64,000 nucleotides of DNA from contig NZ_FOLP01000029.1 in NCBI RefSeq assembly GCF_900112425.1, forward strand, positions 1-64,000. Direction: 5' to 3'. The translations under genes were made by a program, and so were the position numbers. Of the stretch, positions 19,142 to 30,700 are shown one piece after another; positions within the stretch are counted from its first letter, which is position 1, and each line of letters starts with the position of its first letter. This DNA is from Variovorax sp. OK212 (GTDB taxonomy: Bacteria; Pseudomonadota; Gammaproteobacteria; Burkholderiales; Burkholderiaceae_C). Under the pieces are notes generated by a model, which worked only from the letters and a program-made list of their open reading frames with translations, did not search any database and was not told the DNA's origin.

Positions 19142-20647
19142 TTGAACAAGACGAAAGATCCCGGCTTCCTGAACAGATGGCGGGCCATCCGCCCAACCTG
19201 GCCGGTCCGAACGGTCCGACCTGCCCTGGTGGCCCTCGCGTGCGGCGCGCTCATGCCGTGCGCCCATGCAGCCACCGACATTTCCAACACCCTCGTCAGG
19301 ACCTGTTCCAACCAGCTCGACGGCACGCAGTACGGCGATGCGGTCCTCGACGACTTCCGCGGCACGCGGAACCCTTCGCCCAGGACCGGCGGCTTCAGGA
19401 TCACCTCGGTCGAGCAGGTCTGGCTCGCGCTGCCGGCTTATTGCCTGATCAAGGGAACGATCCGGCCCACGTCGCCCGGCGGCATCGATCCGGCCGTCAA
19501 GGACCCGAGCTACCGCGTGCGCGACATCAACTACCAGATCTACATTCCGGCCCAATGGAACGGCAAGTTCGCGCAGCTCGGCGGCGGCGGCTTTGCCTGG
19601 AAGTCCGACGTGGTCGACGCGGGCAAGCAGGCCAACCTCCAGTTCTCGCCTTCGCTGCAAGGGGTGGCACTGTCGAACTACGCCGTGATCCTCAGCGACG
19701 CGGGAGCCGACGCTTCGAACGGGGCCTTCAGCGCGGATTTCGTGCGGCCCGGCCGGCAGCTCGCCGACGTCGCGAAGCAGGAGATGGTGAAGAACTTCGG
19801 GCAGGACTCGATCAAGAAATCGCTCGATGTAGGGCTGTACCTGCTGAAGAAGCTCACCGGCGCGGCGCCCACCGACACCTACTTTGTCGGCATCTCCACC
19901 GGCGGGCGGCAGGCACTCAAGGCAATGGCGAACTGGCCCGACGCCTACGACGGCATCGTCGCGGGCGCGCCGCCCGTGGACGAGACCAACCTGCTCAAGG
20001 TGCTGCAGGTGCCGGACGCGGTCAACGACTGGGTCGTCAACTGGAACAGCGCCGCGGCCATGCTCACCAGCCTGTTCGGCCAGGACGTGTCGCCGCAGAT
20101 GCTGAGCGACGGGCTGGGCGCGACCTCGCGCCACCTGGCCGACGTGGCGATCGAATCGGGAGCGGACTACGACGGCTACCACCGGCTGCTCGACCAGCTG
20201 GCGCCGGTCTGGAACGTCACGCCGGCCGACCTCGCCGGGTTCTTCGAGGCGGCCGCGCGACAGAAGAAGGAAGGCCGAAAAGGCAAGAAGATCATCCTCT
20301 ACCAGGGCACTTCCGACTTTCTGGTGCCTTGCACGCAGGCCGGCGAATTCGTCAGGAAGCTGAACGAACTGCCCGCGAACGGCAAGGCCACGGCGGCCGA
20401 TGTGCGCAACTCGGTGCGCGCCTATTTCGTCGAGGACTACAGCCACGGCTTCTACAACACGAATTCGCTGCTCAAGAGGCCGGGCCTGACGCCGCTGCAA
20501 CTGAACTGGAATGCGCTGGCCGATCTCGACCGGTGGGTGCATGACGACCAGGCCCGGGCCGGTGCGCCTTCACTGGCGCGCAATGCCTCTGGCGAGATTC
20601 CCGCCACCCAGGCCTTGAGTGCCTGGAAGTGCGTGGCGGCGCCCTGA
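19142..20647 (+). CDS. Tannase / feruloyl esterase family alpha/beta hydrolase
   Basis: The 501-aa product has a signal peptide (VRPALVALACGALMPCAHAA) for export. Family features: an N-terminal YRVRDINYQIYIPAQWNGKFAQLGGGG stretch, the nucleophile motif GISTGGRQALKAM, an acid in YQGTSDFLVP and a His in DYSHGFYN. In characterised members the serine and histidine are flanked by a disulphide-forming Cys pair (GCS...HC). Both positions lack Cys here (GIS, SHG), so the bridge is lost as a pair. It probably hydrolyses aromatic esters; the substrate is unknown. No regulator adjoins it directly. Confidence 0.85.
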   Translation: MNKTKDPGFLNRWRAIRPTWPVRTVRPALVALACGALMPCAHAATDISNTLVRTCSNQLDGTQYGDAVLDDFRGTRNPSPRTGGFRITSVEQVWLALPAYCLIKGTIRPTSPGGIDPAVKDPSYRVRDINYQIYIPAQWNGKFAQLGGGGFAWKSDVVDAGKQANLQFSPSLQGVALSNYAVILSDAGADASNGAFSADFVRPGRQLADVAKQEMVKNFGQDSIKKSLDVGLYLLKKLTGAAPTDTYFVGISTGGRQALKAMANWPDAYDGIVAGAPPVDETNLLKVLQVPDAVNDWVVNWNSAAAMLTSLFGQDVSPQMLSDGLGATSRHLADVAIESGADYDGYHRLLDQLAPVWNVTPADLAGFFEAAARQKKEGRKGKKIILYQGTSDFLVPCTQAGEFVRKLNELPANGKATAADVRNSVRAYFVEDYSHGFYNTNSLLKRPGLTPLQLNWNALADLDRWVHDDQARAGAPSLARNASGEIPATQALSAWKCVAAP

Positions 20648-20712
20648 TCGGGCGGCGCGGCCGGGCCGGTGGCCTGTGCGTGGGTGGACAGGGCTGCTAC
20701 AGCGCCCCCCGC

Positions 20713-20976
20713 TCAACCGGCGTGCCGGGTCACCTGAAAATGCCTGCCGCTTTCCTGGCCGACGAGGTTCGCGGCCAGGTCGGCATATCCGGGCTCGATG
20801 TACACCAGCTCCTGCGCCGACCCCAGCTTGGCCACTTCCCGCCAGTCCATCTGGTCCTTCGGGAGCATGTCCGACGGCCGCTGGTTCGGCCGCATCGGAT
20901 AGGGCATTGCGTAGACGCGGCAGTCGGGGTGGCCGGGCGCAATGTAGATGGTTTCGACCCAAGCCTGAGATGACAT
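20713..20976 (-). CDS. Small hypothetical protein
   Basis: 87 aa starting MSSQAWVETIYIAPGHPDCR. The ATG at 20976 is preferred over a TTG nine codons upstream. There is no signal peptide or membrane segment, and I do not recognise a family. It ends with GQESGRHFQVTRHAG. It lies between the convergent tannase-like gene and the ECF sigma gene at 21076, transcribed with the latter's strand. It is kept as plausible because of its balanced composition and lack of a competing frame. Confidence 0.5.
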   Translation of the reverse strand: MSSQAWVETIYIAPGHPDCRVYAMPYPMRPNQRPSDMLPKDQMDWREVAKLGSAQELVYIEPGYADLAANLVGQESGRHFQVTRHAG

Positions 20977-21075
20977 AGTTTCTTCGTAAGTACCTCGGGG
21001 CAATGTAGCAGCGGGTCATTTCATATTTGTGGCGGTGCGCCGACCGGCAGCCCGCAGCTGTTTCCGGTCATCGAA

Positions 21076-21708
21076 TCACTGGCAGTGCTCCTGGGCGCGC
21101 AACGCGCGCCGCGGCGCGCTCACGCCCGCCAGGGCCTGCTGGCCGGAGTTCCCCGCGCAGTAGTCGAGCGCCTGGCGCAAGGCGGTGTCCACGCCGCGCA
21201 GCGAGAGCGCGTAGCGGCTGGCGACCTCGTCGCGGGTCATCTCGTCGATGCGCAGCGCGATGAGCACCGAGCGATGCCGGCGCGGCAGGCGCTCGATGGC
21301 GCGCAGCACGGCCGCCAGCTCGGAGCGCGCCTGCGCGATCTGCTCGGGGCCGGGCGCGTGGTCGGCGAGGTGGTCGATCTCGGTGTCGCCGTCTCCCGTG
21401 TACTGCCCCGACCGGTTGCTGCGCATGCGGTCCATGGCGACGTTGCAGGCCATGCGGTAGACGTACGCGCTCGGGTTCTGCACCGGCGCCTGCACCTCCA
21501 GGTGGCCCAGCCGCAGCCACGCATCGTGCAGGCATTCGCTGGCCATGTCGGCGCAGCCGAAATGGCGGGTCAGCTTGCGCCGCAGCCCGTCGTAGTTGGC
21601 GCAGAGAAAGGCCTGCAGCGCGATGCGGCGCTGCGCCTCGTCCAGTGGCTCGTTGGCTGCTTCGTCGCCAGCCAGCGCTTCCTGTTTGCAAAGAACGCTC
21701 GATGCCAT
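21076..21708 (-). CDS. ECF RNA polymerase sigma factor, FecI-like (distal gene of surface-signalling operon)
   Basis: 210 aa. Region 2 at about 28-95 (LQAFLCANYDGLRRKLTRHF, ASECLHDAWLRLG, NPSAYVYRMACNVAMDRMR) and region 4 at about 135-190 (IERLPRRHRSVLIALRIDEM, RDEVASRYALSLRGVDTALRQAL). The ATG at 21708 lies only 19 bases after the stop of the giant exoprotein gene, so it is almost certainly co-transcribed with it. It is distinct in sequence from the ECF factor at 34454. A second sigma gene downstream of its likely target would allow positive feedback or relay to other genes. No dedicated anti-sigma gene follows it. Confidence 0.85.
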   Translation of the reverse strand: MASSVLCKQEALAGDEAANEPLDEAQRRIALQAFLCANYDGLRRKLTRHFGCADMASECLHDAWLRLGHLEVQAPVQNPSAYVYRMACNVAMDRMRSNRSGQYTGDGDTEIDHLADHAPGPEQIAQARSELAAVLRAIERLPRRHRSVLIALRIDEMTRDEVASRYALSLRGVDTALRQALDYCAGNSGQQALAGVSAPRRALRAQEHCQ

Positions 21709-21727
21709 GACATGTCGCCCCGGCCGG

Positions 21728-24700
21728 CTAGCGGTCCTGCCGCAGGCGACGAAGCTCGTCGCTGCTCAGGTTCGCCCAGTGCGCGGGGTCGATCTTGCGG
21801 CCCATGCCCACGACCTGCACCGGGTTCATCGGGTCGTAGCCGACCTGCGCCCCCGACTGCAGCCCCGGGCGCGGCGGCGGCGCAACGTCGCCGCCCGGCA
21901 TCGGCTCGTTGCCGAAGCCGAGCACGCGCACCGTGAAGACCGACGCCAGCGCCTGGCGCGCCGCCGCGCGCTCGCGCTGCACCGCGTCCTGCGCGGCGGC
22001 CGTGGCCTGCGCCGCGGCCGAGCTCGCATTGGTCAGCGCGCCGATGTTGACCGCCGCCACCACCGGCAGCCCCTTGGTCTCGCCCTTCACCTGGATGTTG
22101 TCGGCATTGAGCACCTGCAGCGCCGCGATGTTCAGGTTGCCCGCCACGCGCAGGCCGGCATCGCCCGCGTTCACCGTGCCGCCCGGCGCGACCAGGTCCA
22201 CGTCGCCGTCGCCCACCGTGCCGATGCCGCTGCCGCTCATGTCCGACTTCTCGCGGATCACCGTCACGCCGTCCAGGTCGGTGCTCACCTCCGGCGCCGA
22301 CGGCACGCGCAGGGTCTTGGAGCCGCGCCCGGCGTCGATGTCGCCGAGGGTGGCCCAGATGATCTGGTCGCTGCCCTGCCTGGTCACCTCGGGCACGAAG
22401 GACAGGATGCGCGACTGGTTGACGGTGACGTCGTCCCTCGCAAAGATGCCGATGTGCCCGGAGGCCAGCGTCACCAGGCCGTAGCCGGCCGGCACCGTGG
22501 CGCCCAGCGCCGCCACCTGCAGGCCGCCGCCCGGCGTGAGCACGTCGATGTCGCCGCCGGCCATGGTGCGCAGCATGAGGGTGTTGGCCGTCACGTCGCC
22601 CTTCCATTGCTCGCCCGGAAACAGCGTCTTGATGGCCGCGTAGCCCCGGTTGTAGCCGCCGTTGCGCGGCAGGCCGCCGGTGCCCGGCTCGTTCTGGTCG
22701 CGCCCCGCCTCGCGCAGCTCGAGCAGGTAGACCTGCCGCAGGAACTGCTGCTGCGCCAGCTGGGGCAGCTGCTGGAAGCGCGCCCAGGCATCGAGGGGCT
22801 CGAGCTTCTCTCCGGTGATGCCCGCCATGTACGACACCAAGCCGCGGCGCACGGTCTTTTCCTGCCCGCCCGCGCGCGTTTCGAGCTGGTCCACCAGGTA
22901 GATGGGCAGCACGCTGCCGTCCGCCGTTCTGGCCTTCAGGTAGTCGGGCATCGAGGCCACGGCGGCGGGGTCGAGGTAGGCGCGGGTGAATGCCTCGTAG
23001 CCCGCCGCTGCGTTCAGCCCGGCCATGGCGGTGATCGCGGCGCCGCGCTCCGGCAGGCCCTTGACCTGCGTCTCGGGCAGCGCGCGGTTGTTCGCGTCGT
23101 AGCGCTGGTTGCCGAGCGTCTGCACCTGCAGGTTGTCGGCGTACAGGTCGCGCCCGGCGGCCAGCACCAGCGTGCCGGGGCCCTGCAGTTCGATGTTGCC
23201 GGTCAACCCCGCGGCGGACCCGTTGTCGCGGTTGAGCGGCCTCACGCTCTCCACCGCGAGGATGTCGTTGCCGGCCTCCAGCAGCGTGACGTCGGAGCCG
23301 CGCAGGTTGCGCCCCGCCATGCGCACGCCGCGGATGTCGGTGCCGGCGCGCACCCAGGTCTGCTCGTTGGCCTTCACGTCGAGCCCGACGATGGAGCCCT
23401 GCGACGCATAGATGCGGCTGGGCTCGAAGTCGTTGGCCAGCGGGAGCACGTCGGGGTTGTTCACGCTGCGCAGGTACTTGTCGTTGACCGGCGAAGACAG
23501 GGCCGGGTTGATCAGGTTGTCGAGCAGGTCCTCCATGTTCATCTGGTTGAACGGCGTGTTCGCGCCGCTCGGCATGAAGCCCGTGGGCATCATCGCGGGC
23601 GTGGCGTAGGACATGACGAGCTGCGCGTCGAAACGGATGTCGTTCTTCGCGACCAGCTTCACGTCGTTCGTCGTTCCCGGCAGCACGTACAGCGGCCCGT
23701 CGATGGCGATGCCGCCGTTCACGGCGGCTGCGGAAAATCGCGCCGGGTAGCGGTTGCCGCCGAAGCCCACGAGGGTGTCCGTGGCGAAGCTGTTGAGCAC
23801 CAGGTCGCGGAAGATGAACGTCGCGCGGTTCACCAGCGTGATGTTGCCGCCGGTCGACACCAGCCTGAGCGCGCTGCGGTCGGTGTAGCCGCTCATGAAG
23901 GCGCCGTAGTTCAGCAGCTGGCCGTCGTTGCGCAAGCCTTCGCCGTAGTTCACGAGCAGCGGGTCGATCACGGTCTGCAGGCGCAGGTCGCCCGCGGTGC
24001 GCAGGCTCAGCGTGGCGTCGCCCAGCGCGAGCACCGGTGCCGCCGTGTAGCTCGACTTGGTGAGGCCGCCGTTGTTGTCGTCGCGGGTCAGCGTGAAGGT
24101 GTGGCCGATGGCCGTCTCGCCGGCGCGGATGTCGCCCGCGCCGCGCGCCACGTAGTACTGGCCACCGCGGATCGCGCCGCCGGCCTGCACCGTCATGGCG
24201 CCGCCGTTGCGCATTTCCATGGTCATCGCTTCGCTCGCGGAGCGCCCGCCGCGCATGCGCATGTGGGTCGGCAAGGCGACCAGCAGGTTGCGCAGGTCGC
24301 CGCCGGCGTCCACGGTGACGTTGCCGCCGCCCAGCGCGCCCACGCCCTGCTGGAAGCGCCCGAAGTCGATCCACCAGCTCGATTGCTCGGGTGCATGGAT
24401 GACGGGGCCGTAGACGCCGTCCGGGCCCACGCCGTACTCGCCGTTGGTGTACTCGCCGAAGAAGCGCTGGGCGTTGACGTTGCCTTGCCGGTTGAGCCAT
24501 TCGGTGAAGTGCTGGCCCGACGGCACGGACTCGATGCTGCCCTGCGCGCCGATCGCCAGGTTGCCGCCTTCCACGCCATAGCTCGCGTTCGGGTTGGCGG
24601 TGGAGAAGTCGCTCCACACCGTCGTGTCCTTGCGCCCGGCGGTGTAGATCACCGATTCCTTGTGCGCCAGGCGAAGGTCGCGGCCGGCGCGCACCTCGAG

Positions 24701-27700
24701 GTCGCCGGTGCCCGTGCGCACGAGCTTGCCCGCGCCGTTGTCCGGCGCCGGGTCGCTGTCGCTGGGCACGGCGGTGTTGGCCGTGCCGACGGTGATCGAC
24801 CCCGTGCCCGCGGCCTGCGCCGCCAGCGGCTTGAGCGCCATGGCGTCGGCCGAGTCGAGCTGGCCGCCCGCCACCAGCCGCAGGCTCCACGACGGGCCCG
24901 CCTGCAGCACGCCGCCGCGGTCCGCCGCGTCGAAGCCGTCGCTCAGGTGGCCGTTGATGGCAAGGTTGCCGCCCGCGCGCAAAGTCAGCGTGCCTTCGCG
25001 CGCGCCGGAGAAGTCGCTGAACAGATTCCAGTCGCTGTTCAGCGCGAGGTCGCCCGCGCTGCGGATCTCGATGCCCGGCATGACGTCCAGCCGGGTGCCC
25101 AGCCGGCCGGCCACCGCGGCCGACGCGGCGCGGAAACGTCCCGCGTCGGCGATGGCGTCGGCCTTGACCGAATCGACCGTGGCGCCGTCGTAGTCCTTCA
25201 CGTCGTAGACGCTCACGCCCTCCAGCACCGCCGAACGCGCGCCGGTGACGGCGGTGTTCAGCGCGGCAACCGCGAGGTCGTCGTGCGCGGCGTTCTGTTG
25301 CGCGCGCAGGCGCACCTTGCCGCCTTCGTTGCCGGTCACGTCGATCAGGCCGCCCAGCAGGTTCAGCTGCCCGCCCGATGCTTCGAGCGTGACGCGGCCG
25401 TTGCCCAGGCTGCCGGTCGCGCCGGCCAGCAGCTGCGCGCCGGCCTGCATCGCCACGCCGTTGCCGGCGGTGATGCGAATGGCGCCGCCGTAGGCCGAGC
25501 GCGCATCCACCGTGCCGGAAATGTCGATGCTGCCGCGGTCGGCCGTGAGGCCGAAGTCCTCGACCTGCGTGAAGCCGCCCAGCGCCACGTCGCCCTGGCG
25601 AATGCGGAACTGGCGCGACCGGTTGAAGCCGGCGTCGTTCAGCCGCTGGCTCACGCCGGCGAAGTCGGGCAGCGCCTCGATGTCGAGCGCGAAGCTGCCC
25701 GCCTTGCCGCCGTTGCCGCCGGCCTGCGCCGCGATCTGCCCGTTGAGCAGCACCGTGCCGCCCTGCGACGACGCCAGGCTCAGCGTGCCGGCGTCGCCGC
25801 CGCCCGGATGCGCGGCCAGGTTGAGCCGGCTGCCGGCCTCGAGCCGCACGTCGCCGCCCACCGCCGACAGGCCGATGCGGCCCGCGTCCGCGTATTCGGC
25901 GACGTCGAAGAACTGCTTGGCGGAGCCGCCCACGTCGATCACCGCGCCCTGGCCCAGCACCAGGTTGCCGCCGGTGGCCGTCATGTCGATGCTGCCGCCC
26001 AGCGCAACCGCGCGGCCCGTGAAGGCGATGCTGCGCCCGGTGAGGCCCAGGCGCAGGCCCAGGCTCTCCAGCACGTCGAACGGCGCGCCCGCGCCGTCCG
26101 CCGGCGCGACGACCTGCAGCGCGCCGGCCGTGGCAATGGATTGCACCGCGCCGCCGCGGCCGGTGAGCAGCGGCGTGTTCAAGGTGAGCGGCGTGGCGCC
26201 CGCGTCGATGCCGCCCGCACCTTCGCCGACGATCGCGTCGCGGCCCGACAGCGTCACGCCGCCGAAGCCCGAGAAGGTCTTCCGGCCCGCGCCCAGCACC
26301 AGCGTGGCCGCGTCCAGCGTGAAGCCGCCAGCCCCCGTGCCGGCCGGCACGCCCGTGCCGCCGCTGCTGTTGACGAGCGCGATGCTCTCGCCCTTGATCA
26401 CCACGTCGCCCGCGCCGCGGCCGACGAATGCGGCGCCGTCGAAGGTCAGCGATTTCAGGCCGGCCGCGCCCAGGTCGAGCGAGCCGTAGAAGTCGAAGTC
26501 CGAGTAGCTGCGCAGCGTCAGGCGCTTCGAGTTGGCCAGCTGCGCCAGCGCGCCGCTGCCCAGCACCATGCCTTCGGTGCCGCCGCCGAAGCCGATGCGG
26601 CCGGCCGCCACCGACAGGTCGGTGCCGGCAATCTGCGCCGAGGCCGCCAGCTCGGTCGTGCGCGTGGCGTCGATCAGCAGCGCCGCGTCGCCGTTGACGA
26701 CGGCGCCGGCACCGATCGCGACCAGGCCGCCGCGCGAGATGTCCACGCCCTGGCGAATGACCTTGACGGCGTCTCCGGTGCTCAGGCGAACCAGCGCGCC
26801 CCAGTCCCTGGCGGGCGAGGTGAGCACGTCGTCCACCGCGTCCTTGGCGTCGATCACGCCGTCGGAGTTGTCGTCCAGGTTGCCGTCGGGGTCGGTGTAG
26901 ACCGCGGCCACCCTGGGCTTCACGCTGAGGGTGCCGGAGCTGCGTGCGCTCGGGCCCTTCGCGCTGACACGGCTGCCGGCCTCGATGGCCACCTTGTCGC
27001 TGGCCGCCAGGATGATCTCGGGGCCGAACAGCTCGGAGCCCTCGTTGTTGCGCACCACGATGTCGGTCGCGGTCACGTCCAGCTCCAAGCCGAGCGCGTT
27101 GCCCTGGCGCTTGCCGCCCACCAGCAGGCTGCCGGCGCCGAAGTTCGACAGGCTCGTCGAATCGATGACCAGGTAGCCGTCGGCCTGCAGGCTGGCGCTG
27201 TCCTGCCCGCTGCCGACGATGGCGATCTTCTTGCCGGCGATGTCGACCAGCCCGCCGCGCCCGCCCGCAACGGGCGCCGAGCGCAGCGTGCCGTCCAGCA
27301 GCAGCCGGCGGCCCGCGTCGAACACGACCGCGCCGCCGTCGCGCGGCAGGCGCGGCGTGACCACGTTCTGGCCCGTGAGGCGGTACTGCGTGAGCTTGAA
27401 GGCCTCGGACGAGAAGAAGTCGTTGGCCGTGGCCTCGTTGTATTCGGAGTAGCGGCGCAGGGTGCCGCCGGACATCACGCGCCAGGCCGTGGCCTGCGCG
27501 TCCTGGTTGCCGCCGTAGGTGTTGCCGCTGCGGCCCTGCATGACCAGGCTGCCGTCCGGCGCGAGGGTGGCGGGCGCGGGTGCGCCGCCCCATGCCTTGC
27601 CCGTGGCCTGCACCGCGAAGGCGCCGGGCAGCAGCGCATAGCGCGCGGGCAGCAGGTTGTACCAGCCGGCCGCCAGGCCGGGGCCGCCCGCGAGCCAGAC

Positions 27701-30700
27701 GCGCTGGCCTGCGGCGGCGGCGCCCGCGGGTGCCGCGCCGGCCTGCCCGGGCAGGATGGCGTACATGCCCGGCATGCTCAGCACGTCGTGCGAGCCGCCC
27801 GGGCCCGGCACGAATTCGGAGGCATGCAGGTCGCCGCCGCCCGCGATGTCCACCACCGCGCCCTGCGCCAGGGCGACGTCGGGCGACTTCATGGTGATGC
27901 GCTTTTCAGGCGGTGCCACCAGCGAGCCGCTCGACGGATTGGTGACGTCGACTCCCTTGGACGGGTCGTGCCAGTGCTCGTTGTTGGACAGCGTGCCGTA
28001 GGGCACGGTCAGGCCGGCACCCGACACCGATGTCAGGCTGCCCGCGCCCAGCGACAGGCGTTCGCCGGCATTGAGTTCGATCTGGCCGAGCGGCGCGCGC
28101 AGCACGCCGTTCTGCGCGATCACCGGCGCCTCGAGGCGCAGGCTGCCGCCGGCCGACAGGGGCGCGCCGCCGGCATCGCCCATGCGCTCGACGGTGATCG
28201 AGTCGCCGGCGCGGATCACGCCGGTCATCGCGCTCGCCGGGTACACCTGCCCGGCGTTGAGCGCCAGGTGCCCGTCGACGTCGAGGTTGACCTGCAGCCT
28301 GGTCTCTTCGCTGATCTGCGTGGGCAGCGCGCCGCCCATGCGGATCTCGCCGGCTTCGAGCACCGTGCGGCCGAAGCCGGTGATGCGCACCGTGCCGGCC
28401 TGGAACTGGCCCTGCTCGTCCGATGCGGAGATGTCGATCAGCGAGCCGGCCACGGTGAGCTGCCCCGCCGCGGCGGCACCGGACGCACCAGGTGTTGCCG
28501 ACGGCGCAGGCGCCAGCGCCGCCGAGGCGCCCGGTATGGCCGACAGCACGATGCGCGGCGCGCGCAGCGACGACGTCGAGCCCGCGTGCCCGACGATCGG
28601 ACCCTGCAGCAGGATCGAGCGGCCCAACGCGAGGTTGGCGTTGTCCAGGCGAATCGCGCCTTGCGATCCGTTGACCAGCGCGAGGTCGGCGAAGCCGCCG
28701 TCCTTGAACGACTGCGGGCGCAGCGTCAGCGCGAACTGCTGGCCCGGCTTTTGAAGCAGGTCGCGCAACAGGTCGCCCGAAAACAGCGTGTCGCGGAAGT
28801 TGTCCAGCGTCTGCTCGGACAGGCCGAACTGCGCCGGATCGAGCGGGCCGGGCACGCCGGGCGAGCCCAGCCGGTCGGACATCACCAGTTCCTTGGTGTC
28901 CGCCAGGCGCGCGAGCAGCGAGGACGGCAGGATCATCGGGCCGGCGATGTCGTAGCCCCAGCTGCGAAGGCCCGGGGCCCAGTCGAAGTCCAGGCCCTGC
29001 TTCGGGTCGCTGCACACGCCGTCCACGAAGAAACCGTAGCAGTCCGGGTCCTGCACCACGCGCTCGAGCTGCTCCAGCGGCGAGCCGTTCGGGCCCGACG
29101 CCGCGGTCATGTTCACGCGGATGCGCCCGCCGATGCCGCCGGGGCCGCCCGCCTCGCCGCGCATGCGGCTTTCGACCAGGCCCTTGCCCGTGATCTCGAT
29201 CAGCCCGCCGTTGCTGTCCAGCGTGATCGCCTGCGCGGGCCGCGGCACGCGCGTGCCGGAGGGGCCGGCGTCGGCCACGGCGTCGATGGTGCCGGTGGCG
29301 CCCGACACGTCGATCAGCGCGTCCTTCTCGAGCCGCAGATCGCCCGCCTGGACCGTCACCGTGCCGCCGTCGCGCACTTCGCCCACGCGGCGGCCGGTGC
29401 TGTCGACGTGGATCAGCGGCACGCCGCGCGCCAGCAGTTCACCGCCGGCTTCGAGGGTGACCTTGCTGCTGCTCAGGCCGATGCGGCCCGCCGGTGCCTC
29501 CAGGCGCCCGGCGACCGTCAGCGCGCCCAGTTCGCCGCCGGCGTTCAACAGCAGGCTGCCGCCGGTGTCGGTGCGCACGGTGGCGCCGCGCGCGATGCGG
29601 ATCGGGCCGTTCTCGGCGCCGAGCGCCAGCGATGCGGGCGCGCGCGCCGCGCGCTCCTCGGGCCGCAGCACGCCCAGGGGGGCGACGTCGGCCAGGTTCC
29701 GCCCGCTCGGCAGGTCGCGCCAGGCGAAGCCGTTCAGGTCGATGTGGGTGGCCTGCTGCGACACCGTCACGCCTTCGGGCACCACGATGCCGTTGCCTTC
29801 GCCACGCACCGAGACCGAGACGTTGCCGAACCCGCGTTCGCCGAAGAGCCCGGCCGGCAGCAGGGCCACGCCGGCCGCGGGATCGTCCGGTTGCGAAGCG
29901 GACGCAGTGGGCACAGTGGGCACGGCAGGCGCAGTGCCGCCGATCTGCACCTGCGAGGCGGCCTGCAGCGCCAGGCGGCCCGCCGAGCCGGCCGCATGCG
30001 CGCGCATGTCCAGTGCGCCCAGGTCCAGGTCGGGCGTCACGCCGGTCAGCGAGATCGACCCCGCATCGCCCACGCGCAGCGTCGGCAGGCCCTTGTTGCC
30101 GCGGTCCACGCGGCCGCCGCCCGACACGTCGAAGACGGCATCGCGATGCGCGGAGATCTTGCCGACGTTCAGCGTGATCGCGCCGCCGTCGATGGCCCAG
30201 GCGCTGGGCGAGACACCGTCGCGCCAGCTGTTGATCCATTGCCCGCTGGCGTCCAGGCGGCCCTGCTCGCCCACCTCCAGCACGCCGTTGACGGAAGACA
30301 GGCCGATCTTGCCGCCCGGCGCGCGGATCTGCCCCTGGATCCGGATGTCGCGGGTCGAGCCCTCGGTGCCGGCCACGGACAGCGAGGCACCCGGCGACAG
30401 GTTCAGCACGGCGCCCTTGGCGAGCTCGAAGTCGCCGTTGATGGTGTTCAGCACGATGGTGCCCATGCCCGAATCGCTGAGCATGTCGTCCGACAGGAAG
30501 GTGAGCTTGCGCGACTTCAGCTCGTCGGGCTTGACCTGCACGTAGAAGTCTTCGCCGAGCCTGGCCCTGGCGTCGAAGTCCTGCGCGAGCCGCCTCGGGT
30601 CATGGCTGACGACGATGGTGCCCGGCGACCAGGGCCTGCCGTCGGGCGTGTTCTCGCCCAGCTCCAGCCGCCCTCCCTTGCTGGCGCCCGGGTTCTTCGA

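Noticed and set aside
21728..22100. A CDI-type toxin at the exoprotein C-terminus
   Set aside because: The end is a Pro/Gly linker and a short basic tail (ELRRLRQDR). No VENN-type motif, no toxin-sized variable domain and no immunity gene; a sigma factor follows.
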